Assembly: GCF_011009015.1 (NCBI RefSeq)
Contig: NZ_CP048878.1
Coordinates: 547,501-611,500, forward strand
Direction of reading: 5' to 3'
From: Spartinivicinus ruber
GTDB lineage: Bacteria > Pseudomonadota > Gammaproteobacteria > Pseudomonadales > Zooshikellaceae
Length of the DNA stretch: 64,000 nt
Of the stretch, positions 28,070 to 36,646 are shown one piece after another. The position numbers and the translations under genes were made by a program. Below the pieces are notes generated by a model, which was not told the origin of the DNA, made no database searches, and was given only the letters and a program-made list of their open reading frames with translations. The stretch's first letter is position 1; each line of letters opens with the position of its first letter.

Positions 28070-28125
28070 GTTTTGGGGGGAGTAGTATATAGTTAAAGTG
28101 TCATTGAGGAAGAGAGAGATTGCAA

Positions 28126-28554
28126 ATGAGCTGGCTGCAAAAAACAATACAGTTGACTCCGAAACCAAGAGGTTTTCATCTTATAACTGAGGAGCTGGTT
28201 AAAAAATTAACAGAATTAGATGAGTTTCAGGTTGGTTTAGCGCACTTTTTTATTCTTCATACCTCAGCATCATTAACGATTAATGAAAACGCAGATCCAA
28301 CAGTAAGAAGTGATTTTGAAGCTCATTTTAATCATTTTGTTCCTGAAGATGCTTCCTACTATCAACATACCTATGAAGGCTCAGATGATATGCCTGCACA
28401 TCTTAAAACTAGTACATTGGGAGTTGGAATTTCCGTACCAGTGAGCAGTGGTCAACTAGTATTAGGAACTTGGCAAGGTATTTATATAGGTGAGCATCGC
28501 AATCACGGTGGAAGCCGTCGAATTGTTGTCACTATTCAAGGTGAGCGGTTTTAG
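28126..28554 (+). CDS. yjbQ: YjbQ family protein (UPF0047, thiamine-phosphate synthase-like)
   Basis: The protein has about 142 residues of the compact UPF0047/YjbQ fold. Conserved blocks are [27 protein letters not shown] (about 38-64), then ...[19 protein letters not shown] with its metal-site-like His, and [27 protein letters not shown] at the C-terminus. Family members can act as secondary thiamine-phosphate synthases, though the main role is unclear. The ATG at 28126 was preferred over a TTG at 28120; GAGGAAGAGAGAGA lies upstream. Confidence 0.92.
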   Translation: MSWLQKTIQLTPKPRGFHLITEELVKKLTELDEFQVGLAHFFILHTSASLTINENADPTVRSDFEAHFNHFVPEDASYYQHTYEGSDDMPAHLKTSTLGVGISVPVSSGQLVLGTWQGIYIGEHRNHGGSRRIVVTIQGERF

Positions 28555-29064
28555 TAGAGGTGTCCTTAATAAATTTGCCTAAAAGTTGACTGTAAGTAGT
28601 TTATAAATAATGAATAAAAAGTAAATACTTAACGGTGAAAACGATTATTGCCTAAGCAAAAAAACAATTTAATCTGGTTATAAGAGGTTTTTTGAATTAG
28701 TCACTGTTTAGTAATATTACGTATCTTTTTGAAAAATATATAAAAACTATATTTTATAGGATTAATAGAGTAAGAAAAACTAGAAAATTAATTAGTCAGC
28801 CGCTGTAACTTATTGAAATATATGGTAATAGTTAAATTAAAAGCTATTAATTTAACTATCTATATAGCGTCAATGCATTATAAATGACATTTCGCTTGGA
28901 TATATATTGCCATTAAGGTAAAAAAATACTAACTGCTGAAATATTTTTTCTTTTCTTAATTATTCATTGAGCTATAAATGTATTTAATGGCATCTGAAGA
29001 GGAGTATAACACTGTCTATTAGATTTAGGATGTTTGGTTATAAATACATGAGGTATGAATAATT
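28555..29064. other. 510-base AT-rich intergenic region with repeat fragment and hairpin
   Basis: TAGAGGTGTCCTTAA at 28555-28569 differs by one base from the right end of the 148-bp element at 58930-59077, so it may be a remnant of that family. A perfect 12-bp hairpin (ATAGTTAAATTA at 28828-28839 with TAATTTAACTAT at 28848-28859) lies in the middle. No protein gene was found. The promoter of the small gene at 29065 is probably near its end. Confidence 0.45.
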
Positions 29065-29268
29065 ATGGCAAGAGAGCAAGGCACTACACCAAAAAAAGGC
29101 AGTGATGGTGATTGGGGTAATATTGGAGGAGATGCAGAAACATATACAGTTCAGTCAAGAAAAAAAGTAAGGGAAACGATAGAGAAGCAAATAGAAGAGT
29201 TTCTTAATTCAGGTGGTACAATTCAGGAAGTTGAATCAGGGAGGACAGGTAATCACTCAGTACATTAG
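29065..29268 (+). CDS. Small protein with SutA-like C-terminal motif
   Basis: The 67-residue protein is basic-acidic mixed and hydrophilic. Its centre (RKKVRETIEKQIEEFLNSGGTIQEVE, residues 33-58) resembles the MEEFLARGGKVQEIE motif of the Pseudomonas RNA-polymerase-binding protein SutA and similar short proteins. The N-terminal 30 residues are Gly/Asp-rich and probably disordered. Full SutA is longer with acidic arms, so this may be a relative or a convergent motif. The Shine-Dalgarno is weak (ATGAGGTATG about 12 bases upstream). A strong terminator follows. Confidence 0.6.
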   Translation: MAREQGTTPKKGSDGDWGNIGGDAETYTVQSRKKVRETIEKQIEEFLNSGGTIQEVESGRTGNHSVH

Positions 29269-29295
29269 TTTTTCATTAATAAAACCAATATCAAG

Positions 29296-29346
29296 AAAAG
29301 CCTCCTTGGTTTTGATTTAATATGTCAATAATCAAGGAGGCTTTTT
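29296..29346 (+). terminator. Rho-independent terminator
   Basis: AAAAGCCTCCTTG (29296-29308) and CAAGGAGGCTTTT (29333-29345) form a perfect 13-bp stem with a 24-nt loop, followed by T's. It ends the 29065 transcript and may serve both directions. Confidence 0.85.
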
Positions 29347-29476
29347 ATTTTATTAGGCCCGTAATTATTTTTCCATCCAGCCGTGTTATAAGCCATTGAT
29401 TACACGGTATTCCTGATGCCTTGCTGGGCGACAAAACGGTCGACGGCAGTGGTGATTCAAATAGTTTTAACAGACC

Positions 29477-29980
29477 TTAGTTTATTTTTACTAATTCAGC
29501 ATGATATTTTTCAGGAAGATCACTTAGAGAAACAACTTGTAAGCTTTTATTAGCATTGTTGGACTGGTAATTAGTAGCAATTAGTTCAACTTGTGCAGTA
29601 TCTTGCAACTTAAACATTGCACCAGTTAAAGGGTCAACAATTACCATTCCTATTAAACCACCCAGAAATAGGTTTCCGAAATACCAGCCATCCAGAGTGC
29701 TGGTAATCATAATACTTTGCTGTTGATAACCTTCTTTAGCAAAGGCAATTGTGTAAGCGCTACTTGAAAAATAACCATCTCCACTGGCAAGCTCAACTGT
29801 TTCAGGGGTAGTACCTGTATGGACAGTTTCACCCAGCTCGTTGGTGATGGTAAAAGCAGCGTTTTCTGGGATGCTGGTGATGTTTACCGGATAAGTTGAG
29901 TCACTAACAATTGATGCACAACCAGTTGTGAGTAAAGTTGAGCTGAGAAAAATGCTTGTTAGGATAGGTTTGATCTTCAT
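29477..29980 (-). CDS. Putative lipoprotein with PEGA-like domain
   Basis: The protein has about 167 residues and begins MKIKPILTSIFLSSTLLTTGC, a lipoprotein signal with lipobox LTTGC. The mature part (SIVSDSTYPVNITSIPENAAFTITNELGETVHTGTTPETVELASGDG) looks like a PEGA-type beta domain. A hydrophobic Gly-rich stretch (WYFGNLFLGGLIGMVIVDPLTGAMF) follows. This resembles phage-resistance or stress lipoproteins of the TIGR/YajG type, but no exact family is recognised. I chose the Met at 29980 with GGAG upstream; 19 extra upstream residues in the longer frame are unlikely. Confidence 0.75.
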   Translation of the reverse strand: MKIKPILTSIFLSSTLLTTGCASIVSDSTYPVNITSIPENAAFTITNELGETVHTGTTPETVELASGDGYFSSSAYTIAFAKEGYQQQSIMITSTLDGWYFGNLFLGGLIGMVIVDPLTGAMFKLQDTAQVELIATNYQSNNANKSLQVVSLSDLPEKYHAELVKIN

Positions 29981-30330
29981 TGAGTTACTGCTCCAGTATG
30001 ATTTATATGTGATTGGCATCACATTTAGGGCGGGCATTATATCCAGTTGTATTGCTATGTAAAGAGTTAGTAATTATTTCATTTTGGTTTGGGTCGGTGA
30101 AATGTATACAGATTCGATCGAATACTAACCAAAGTGTTCTGAGCCTTTGGTGCTGATGAAATATTTAAACTACGACTTATTAATATTGGGCTTATGGATT
30201 ATTCCCGTGACTTTAGTTTGATTTGACAGGCTAATAAACGAGCTATGATGTAAATTAAAAAGGAGCTAACAAAAACTAGTTGTTAGGGATTGGTTATTAA
30301 TAGGTGTTAAAAAATATAAAGGATTATAGA

Positions 30331-32919
30331 ATGTTAAAAATCATATTTTACGTCATTGGTTTAGCATTATCGTTTCCTCTAGTTTATTCGCTGACGTTGG
30401 ATAGCAAGCTAAACGTAAGTTGGCAAGTATTAGATAATTACCAAGATGGCGCTAATAGTTTTAGTTCTCAGTTGGTTATAAAAAATAATAGCAATAAGCC
30501 ACTGCCAACTCATGGTTGGGAAATTTATTTTAATTTTGCCAGGTTGATAAAGCCTGGCTCTTATCCTGACACGGTATTAATAGAACATATAAATGGGGAT
30601 TTACATAAAATAATTCCACAAAAGAGCTTTAAATCACTAAGTCCAGGGCAAATGATCAAAATTCCTTTTAACGCAAGCTTTTGGGCTATTAATGACACTG
30701 ATAAACCGGCAGGATTTTATATTGTTTATACTAATCCTGCTAAGGGAGAGGAGCATATAGAGGTATTGCCAGAGGTTGAGTTTATTAAGCCGACTAAGCC
30801 AAAACAATGGAATCGAATAAAAGAAGATATTTGGCCATTAGCTACCGCTCAGTGGCATTTTGAGCAAAATGCCAGGCTACAACTGTTACCAAAAGAACAG
30901 TTACCAATAGCCATTCCAGAACCAGTTAAGGTGAAAAAATATGAATCTTATTGGCAGCCAGATAATTTAATTAGAGTTTTAGCTAGTAATAGTTTGACTA
31001 ATGAAGCAGATTTGTTGGCTAAACAGTTAGAAATGATGTTAGGTTATCGCCCAGAGGTCGTAGACTCAACCAAATCAGCCCCGTCTGACATTGTACTGAA
31101 GTTAAAGACTAATTTAGAAGAAGAACAAAACTCAAATCTGTATAAAGAAGGTTATCATCTTACCATAACTGAAAAGGGTGTAAAAATCACTGCAAATACT
31201 AAGCAGGGTATTTTTTACGGGAGTCAAACACTATTAGCGCAGTTTAAAGTGAGTAGCGTAGATGAGGTATCAGTTAATATTCCTGCTATGGCAATAGAGG
31301 ATTATCCAAGATTTGCTTATCGTGGGATTCATTTGGATGTAGCAAGGCATTTTCAACCTGTTGCAGAAGTGAAGAAATTAATTGACGTGATGGCTCATTA
31401 CAAATTGAACGGGCTTCATTTGCATTTAACTGATGATGAAGGATGGCGGCTTGCAATTAATGGTTTAGAGGAGTTGACTCAAGTTGGTGGACGTAGAGGT
31501 CATTCCACTACAGAAGACGAATATCTATTGCCTGCTTTTGGTTCTGGTCCATTTCCTGGTGTTAATCAAGGCAGCGGTTTTTATTCCTCAGCTGATTTTA
31601 TTGATATCTTAAAATTTGCTAAAGCCCATCATATTAGCATTATTCCAGAAGTTGATTTACCAGGCCATGCAAGAGCAGCTATCAAGTCAATGGAAGCCCG
31701 TTATCGGCATTTAAATGAAAATCATCAAAAGCAAGCCAGCAAGTATTTATTGTCTGATTTGACAGATCAATCAAATTATCAATCAGTGCAAGGATGGAAA
31801 GATAATGTGGTGAATGTGTGTATGCCGTCTACCTATACTTTTATTGATAAAGTATTAAATGAGATAAAACAGCTATACTCACAAGCAGATACAAACTTAA
31901 TAACAGTTCATATTGGTGGAGATGAAGTGCCCAAAGGTGTATGGCAGCAATCTCCAGCCTGCCAGCAGTTATTACAAACAGAAAATATTAGTTTGGCGCA
32001 TGTTGAGTTATTAAAGCAATACTTTATGCAACAGCTAAGTAATATTTACTATAAACATGGCTTAAAACTGGCTGGCTGGGAGGAGCTTGCTTTTACCAGG
32101 CTTGGTGAAGATGGCTATGGAGCTAAACGCGTAAATCGGTTTTATACAGGTGGTAAGTTAACGTCATATATTTGGAATAATGTATGGGGCTGGGGGGATG
32201 AAGATAATGCCTATAAACTAGCAAATAAACAATACCCTGTTGTGTTGGCTAATGCAACCAACCTCTATTTCGACTTAGCCTATGAAAAACATCCATCAGA
32301 ACCAGGCTATTATTGGGCTAATTTTACTAATACTGAATCCCCTTATCGGTTTGTTCCTCTGGATATATTTCAAAGTGCCCAAACTGACAGAATGGGTAAA
32401 GTGATTCAGCCTGATCAGTTTGAAAATAAAGAACGTTTACAAGGTAAAAATGAAGGCTATATTATGGGTTTGCAAGGTCAGCTGTGGAGTGAAAATATGA
32501 AGACTCCACAACAATTAGAGTATTTTACATTACCCAAATTGCTGGGGTTAGCTGAGCGTGCCTGGGCAGCTAAACCAAACTGGGTTGGTGATAAAAAAAT
32601 AAATAGCCAATTGTATAATCAAGCTTGGAATCGTTTTGCTAATAGAGTGGGGCAAATCGAACTGCCTAAGTTGGACTACTTATTTGGCGGTTTTTATTAT
32701 CGGCTGCCTATACCTGGTGCCAAACTAAATGAAGATGGTTTGATTACAGCAAATATTGGTTTGCCTGGGACAATTATAAGATATACAACTGATGGCTCAG
32801 AGCCAACGGTTAACTCCAGCATCTACAAAGACTCTTTTAGTGCAACAGGGGTGGTAAAGCTTAGAGCATTTAGTAGTAGTGGCCGGGGAGGCAGAACAGT
32901 AAAGTTGGGGGTTAACTAG
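30331..32919 (+). CDS. Beta-N-acetylhexosaminidase (GH20, chitobiase)
   Basis: This exported enzyme has about 862 residues and cleaves terminal GlcNAc from chitobiose and chitin oligomers. The signal peptide (MLKIIFYVIGLALSFPLVYS) is followed by an N-terminal CHB_HEX carbohydrate-binding domain (about 25-170). Next come the GH20b domain and the TIM-barrel GH20 domain (from YRGIHLDVARHF), with catalytic Asp-Glu in HIGGDEVPKG. A C-terminal CHB_HEX_C domain ends with IRYTTDGSEPT. Size and order match Vibrio/Serratia chitobiase. The ATG at 30331 has AAGGAT 8 bases upstream; a GTG at 30304 is less likely. It suggests chitin use in a marine setting. Confidence 0.95.
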   Translation: MLKIIFYVIGLALSFPLVYSLTLDSKLNVSWQVLDNYQDGANSFSSQLVIKNNSNKPLPTHGWEIYFNFARLIKPGSYPDTVLIEHINGDLHKIIPQKSFKSLSPGQMIKIPFNASFWAINDTDKPAGFYIVYTNPAKGEEHIEVLPEVEFIKPTKPKQWNRIKEDIWPLATAQWHFEQNARLQLLPKEQLPIAIPEPVKVKKYESYWQPDNLIRVLASNSLTNEADLLAKQLEMMLGYRPEVVDSTKSAPSDIVLKLKTNLEEEQNSNLYKEGYHLTITEKGVKITANTKQGIFYGSQTLLAQFKVSSVDEVSVNIPAMAIEDYPRFAYRGIHLDVARHFQPVAEVKKLIDVMAHYKLNGLHLHLTDDEGWRLAINGLEELTQVGGRRGHSTTEDEYLLPAFGSGPFPGVNQGSGFYSSADFIDILKFAKAHHISIIPEVDLPGHARAAIKSMEARYRHLNENHQKQASKYLLSDLTDQSNYQSVQGWKDNVVNVCMPSTYTFIDKVLNEIKQLYSQADTNLITVHIGGDEVPKGVWQQSPACQQLLQTENISLAHVELLKQYFMQQLSNIYYKHGLKLAGWEELAFTRLGEDGYGAKRVNRFYTGGKLTSYIWNNVWGWGDEDNAYKLANKQYPVVLANATNLYFDLAYEKHPSEPGYYWANFTNTESPYRFVPLDIFQSAQTDRMGKVIQPDQFENKERLQGKNEGYIMGLQGQLWSENMKTPQQLEYFTLPKLLGLAERAWAAKPNWVGDKKINSQLYNQAWNRFANRVGQIELPKLDYLFGGFYYRLPIPGAKLNEDGLITANIGLPGTIIRYTTDGSEPTVNSSIYKDSFSATGVVKLRAFSSSGRGGRTVKLGVN

Positions 32920-32925
32920 AAGAAA

Positions 32926-32959
32926 ATTGAGAGTAACGTTATTACTCGTTACTCTCAAT
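32926..32959. terminator. Hairpin terminator between chitobiase and PEP-CTERM genes
   Basis: ATTGAGAGTAACG (32926-32938) and CGTTACTCTCAAT (32947-32959) pair perfectly over 13 bp with an 8-nt loop. On the minus strand it runs into TTTTC, so it fits as the end of the gene at 33000-33593. It also bounds the chitobiase gene. Confidence 0.7.
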
Positions 32960-32999
32960 CCTATACCTTCACTGTAGTATAGCGAAGTTCTGTTATTTT

Positions 33000-33593
33000 T
33001 TATGCGGTGTTTTTGCGGTTATGGCGCTGTCTTGCCATTAAGCCTATACCGAGTAAGGCTAAACCTAAAGTAGCGGGTACAGGGATACGAGTAATTTTGA
33101 CATCGTCTACAAGTAACAATGCATCAGGACCGCCTTTGGAAAACCCTTGAAACCCGACAAAGCTTGGTAGATTTGGATTAACTGAATCCTGAAAGGTGTA
33201 ACTGAACTCATGCCAAACACCTGCATCTCCGATCAGACCTAAGGTTTTAGTTACCGCTAGATCTTCCTCATAAATCTGAAAAGTGGGGTCGATGGCGTCT
33301 AAGGCAAGCCATTTAAAGCTGATAGTATCTCCTGCTTGCCAATTGGTTTCGGAACGAATTGATGAGTTTGCTGGTAAAACCGCAAATTGATTGCCTTCAG
33401 CTGCAGTGTAGCGTGTTCCGTGTTGTGTAAGCTGATTAGCTACATAAGGAGACAGTGGGCCAGGCTCTGTAAACCAGCCATTGATACCTATCCCTTCAAA
33501 GCCGCCATTGATAATGTTGATTGGGCTGGCAAATGTAACTGCTGAGCATAGCAGCCCAGATGCAAATACTACTTTCTTTAGCCAGTTATTCAT
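33000..33593 (-). CDS. PEP-CTERM sorting-domain secreted protein
   Basis: The 197-residue exported protein has a signal peptide (MNNWLKKVVFASGLLCSAVTFA), and its mature part begins SPINIINGGFEG. That start and the jelly-roll-like pattern resemble carbohydrate-binding PEP-CTERM proteins. The C-terminus carries the sorting signal: IPVPATLGLALLGIGLMA then RQRHNRK, a Pro-rich motif, a hydrophobic helix and a basic tail. Such proteins are processed by an exosortase, which is not in this window. A second PEP-CTERM-like protein lies at 60040. It is convergent with the chitobiase. Confidence 0.85.
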   Translation of the reverse strand: MNNWLKKVVFASGLLCSAVTFASPINIINGGFEGIGINGWFTEPGPLSPYVANQLTQHGTRYTAAEGNQFAVLPANSSIRSETNWQAGDTISFKWLALDAIDPTFQIYEEDLAVTKTLGLIGDAGVWHEFSYTFQDSVNPNLPSFVGFQGFSKGGPDALLLVDDVKITRIPVPATLGLALLGIGLMARQRHNRKNTA

Positions 33594-33887
33594 TAGGATA
33601 TTACCTGTTAACTTGAATCCATTTCAATAAAATTACAATGTATTAACTTGAATGGGCAATCAGTAATATCCGTCAAACTGGACTTCATTTCACAGTTTTA
33701 AATGAATCCGCTGAGGAAAAAAGTAGATATTAAGCAATAGCTTAAGAATGATAGTTAGCACTATATTAGATATGTCATTAATATTTACAATAAATAAAAG
33801 TAGTTTTTATATTTCAAGTGTACTTGAAGGCAAGAGCAAACAATAAAATCACAAAATATTCGTAATGGTTTATTAGGCAGCTTTTAG
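33594..33887. other. AT-rich intergenic region, no gene seen
   Basis: Nearly 300 AT-rich bases upstream of the PEP-CTERM gene on the minus strand. No gene or strong hairpin was found. Confidence 0.4.
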
Positions 33888-34250
33888 TTAAATATTTTCG
33901 ATAAAACTAGCAATAAATGTTTTTGCAGATTTTTCTATATCTGTAAATTCTATACCAAACTGAAAGCAGCGAAATTTTACGACAACATACTTGACTCAAC
34001 TAATACCCCTGTTTCTGGAATATTAAGGGTAGTTACTCGAAAAATACGTTCAGAATATTTAATTAATACTGGCCATTTAATGCTATGCATATCTTGTAAT
34101 TGATTTATTTAATAGGCTGGCATAATAAGGATAACATTGTACAGCATTAGCTACATAATTTTTTATTGTTTCCTGGTAAGCTTTGTTATTACGCTGTTTT
34201 TGAATATACCCAAAGCGAAGTATTAATAGATAATTGGTGATTAAGTGCGA
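33888..34250 (-). pseudogene. Possible decayed gene in three frames (PilZ-like end)
   Basis: Minus-strand fragments in different frames read as pieces of one protein. Fragment one (about 34250-34083) contains KAYQETIKNYVANAVQCYPY and ends SITRYA-stop. Fragment two (34090 on) reads SIKWPVLIKYSERIF and LNIPETGVLVES before a TAA. Fragment three (about 33978-33888) reads FGIEFTDIEKSAKTFIASFIENI. The last resembles the end of a PilZ domain (GIEF.DL....). No single intact frame exists. This is a weak call by eye; translation alignment would decide it. Confidence 0.33.
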
Positions 34251-34301
34251 TAATTACAAAGCTTGAAAGTGATTCGCGAATGGTATAAAGCGCTAAAATT
34301 A

Positions 34302-34329
34302 AAAAAGCCAGCTTGAAAGCTGGCTTTTT
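34302..34329 (-). terminator. Terminator of the PKD lipoprotein gene
   Basis: AAAAAGCCAGCTT (34302-34314) pairs with AAGCTGGCTTTTT (34317-34329), a 13-bp palindrome whose minus-strand copy ends in a T-run, 15 bases past the stop of the gene at 34344. Confidence 0.85.
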
Positions 34330-34343
34330 ATAATAAAGTAGTC

Positions 34344-36095
34344 TTATAAACTAACTGAATCTGTGGGCGGTGGTGGTGGCGGTGGAATATCATCCGGTAA
34401 ATCGCCATCGTCGTCCCCATCATCAGGTGTTGGTGGTGGAGGCTCTGGGTTATCGCCATCATCATCTGGTGTATCTGGGTCACCTGGAGGAGGTGGTGGT
34501 GGAATATCCGGTGGTGTGTCATCATCACCATCATCGGGTTTGTCTGGATCGTTTGGTGGCTCTGGTGGAGGTGTTGGGTCATCAGGATTATTAGTATCTA
34601 AACAGTTCACAGGCTTTCTAGAGATAACCAGTGCATCCAGATAGCTTTCCATGACTTCTTCTGTTGTTTGTACATCAGTTGAGACAAGGTTGTTGGTAAC
34701 GGGTTCTCGGTTGTTTTGTCCCATCATTGCCCAGTTATTTTCAAACTGAATGCCGTTGATAGCATATTCTCGCCACTTACCCGTCCAGTTTAAATCACTC
34801 AACGTATATTTTGAGTAAGGCTTACCATCGATTGCTATTTCATATAAGCCATCTGCTTTATAAGGAGCGGTGCTATTTAGTTTGAGATGGACAATAACAC
34901 AGTGCCACTTACCTTTCGCAAGTGGGTTTTTGTCATCGCCATCTGGATTATCGGGTGGAACGGGAGGCTCTGGATCACCTGGGGGTGGTGGCGGTGGGGG
35001 AATATCATCATCACCATCGTCTTGACTCACTGCAAACTTACTAAATGAGGGTTTTTCTGGGGGAGTAGGCGGTGGTGGTACAGGTGGTAGAGGATCATTA
35101 CTATCACCAAGCTGGGTTAAATTATCCATATCATCCCACTTGATGGTTTTTAAAGTAGAGTCTGGGTTGTTTGGGTCAAAGCCGCTATAAGCGTTAAGTT
35201 TGGGTTCGCCTGAGACTACCGTGGCATTTGCTTTATCATGAGAAAGTGTTGCAATAAACGACTGAGGGCCAAATTGATCGGCACCTGCTGCGATGCCAAA
35301 TGCTCGCGTTATATTAGCAGGCCAGCCTTGAGTATTTTCTGGGTATTTCACATAAAAGCGGTAATAGACTTCATTAACTTTTTCGTCAAAATAAGGCTTG
35401 GCACCTAAATCATCAACTGAGTTGTTATAAGGTACTCGGCCAAAGTTACGACGGAAGCTGCCACTATTTTTGCTTTCACTATCTGCTTTTAATCTTAATG
35501 CAAACTTGCCATGAGCGGGGTCTGATTCGACGCGTTGTAGCGAGTCTGCATCTTTACCTGGTTTAACACTGTTTTTGCCGTATTTTTCTGTTAATGACGC
35601 GGTTGTTTCAAAATCATCACACCATAACCATTCTGGATGGTTGCTTTGCCAGTTTTCACACTCATTCATGCCGACTGGATCATCGTTATCATCATCGTCG
35701 TCATCATCTGGATTATCTGGTTTAGTCGTAACATTGACTTCGACTTTATGCTCAGCTGTGGCATTTTTGTTATCTGTCACAGTAAGGGAAATTGTGTAAC
35801 TACCCGCTTTGGTATAGGTATGAGTTGCCATTGGCCCCTCACCATTCATGCTGTCACCAAAGTTCCAACTATATTTGGTAATTGTGCCGTCTGGATCTGA
35901 ACTGCCTTTAGCATCAAAACTACAGCTCAGCTCATCACATGAATGGGTAAACTTAGCGACAGGTTTTTTATTTTTGGATGGTTTTGGCTTATTATCATCA
36001 TCACCTGGACAACCTGTCAGCACCATCACACAGGCACTATACAATAAGGTTTTTGCAAATTTAGGAGTCATCATATTAGCCACTTCATTGATCAT
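34344..36095 (-). CDS. PKD-domain lipoprotein with long Asp/Pro-rich tracts
   Basis: The 583-residue surface-type protein has a lipoprotein signal (VMVLTGC, Cys near residue 28) and a PKD domain (about 45-122, SSDPDGTITKYSWNFGD...SYTISLTVTDN). An acidic linker (NPDDDDDDDNDDP) follows. A jelly-roll-like, polysaccharide-lyase-like domain comes next (from ENWQSNHPEWLWCDDFETT, with EVYYRFYVKYPEN). An Asp/Pro-rich insert (PPPPTPP, DDGDDDIPPPPPPP) interrupts it, then it resumes (KGKWHCVIVHLKLN) and ends in a second, longer Asp/Pro repeat. Gly/Ser-rich plus-strand frames opposite the tract are antisense shadows. Polysaccharide binding or cleavage is inferred. Confidence 0.78.
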   Translation of the reverse strand: MINEVANMMTPKFAKTLLYSACVMVLTGCPGDDDNKPKPSKNKKPVAKFTHSCDELSCSFDAKGSSDPDGTITKYSWNFGDSMNGEGPMATHTYTKAGSYTISLTVTDNKNATAEHKVEVNVTTKPDNPDDDDDDDNDDPVGMNECENWQSNHPEWLWCDDFETTASLTEKYGKNSVKPGKDADSLQRVESDPAHGKFALRLKADSESKNSGSFRRNFGRVPYNNSVDDLGAKPYFDEKVNEVYYRFYVKYPENTQGWPANITRAFGIAAGADQFGPQSFIATLSHDKANATVVSGEPKLNAYSGFDPNNPDSTLKTIKWDDMDNLTQLGDSNDPLPPVPPPPTPPEKPSFSKFAVSQDDGDDDIPPPPPPPGDPEPPVPPDNPDGDDKNPLAKGKWHCVIVHLKLNSTAPYKADGLYEIAIDGKPYSKYTLSDLNWTGKWREYAINGIQFENNWAMMGQNNREPVTNNLVSTDVQTTEEVMESYLDALVISRKPVNCLDTNNPDDPTPPPEPPNDPDKPDDGDDDTPPDIPPPPPPGDPDTPDDDGDNPEPPPPTPDDGDDDGDLPDDIPPPPPPPTDSVSL

Positions 36096-36164
36096 TCTCT
36101 TTTATTGGGAGTCATGCGCTGCTTATGTACTAAGGCCATCCATGATGTATTAGCTATACTTTTC

Positions 36165-36306
36165 GCGAATGATTTTTAAGGTTTGCTGTGACCACCTTGA
36201 ATGGTGGGAATGCAGTTTGTGCTGCATTCATTTCTCACTCCAATCACCTATTACATTTAGGCTCATGGGGCTTCGTCATTCGACGGCGCCCTTAAAAGCC
36301 ACTCGC
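36165..36306. repeat. 142-bp element with imperfect terminal inverted repeats
   Basis: GCGAATGATTTTTAAGG (36165-36181) is the imperfect reverse complement (three mismatches) of CCTTAAAAGCCACTCGC (36290-36306). The right arm includes GGCGCCCTTAA, identical in reverse complement to the start of the element at 58930. No coding capacity is seen. It looks like a small non-autonomous element or intergenic palindrome. Confidence 0.5.
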
Positions 36307-36646
36307 TTTGACTATAATTCCGTAATATACGCTTAAGTTATGGGTATATTACAGAATGAGTTGACTTAGTAGTTATTAAATAAATTAAATATTAGATTAA
36401 TGATCATTTAAAAAATTAGATAAATAATAACCATTAAACTCATTTTAATATTAAGCAGAAGCCAATCTAAACACATCAGTTTTTAGTAATATTTGTTCAG
36501 ACTCACAGAAATAGTGTCACTATCTGCTGACTTGTAATAACTTGAAAAGATATACATTTGAAAGTCAGTGCAGACATAGTTTTTTATGTAAACTTCCACA
36601 ACTATCGTATACAGTCATTCGAGAACACTGATAGGAGACTGTGGTT
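36307..36646. other. Intergenic region upstream of the EEP phosphatase gene
   Basis: About 340 AT-rich bases follow the palindromic element. No gene is seen. It probably carries the promoter for the gene at 36647. Confidence 0.4.

Noticed and set aside
34363-34644. Gly/Ser- and His-rich frames on both strands
   Set aside because: They are shadows of the Asp/Pro-rich repeat of the PKD lipoprotein gene.
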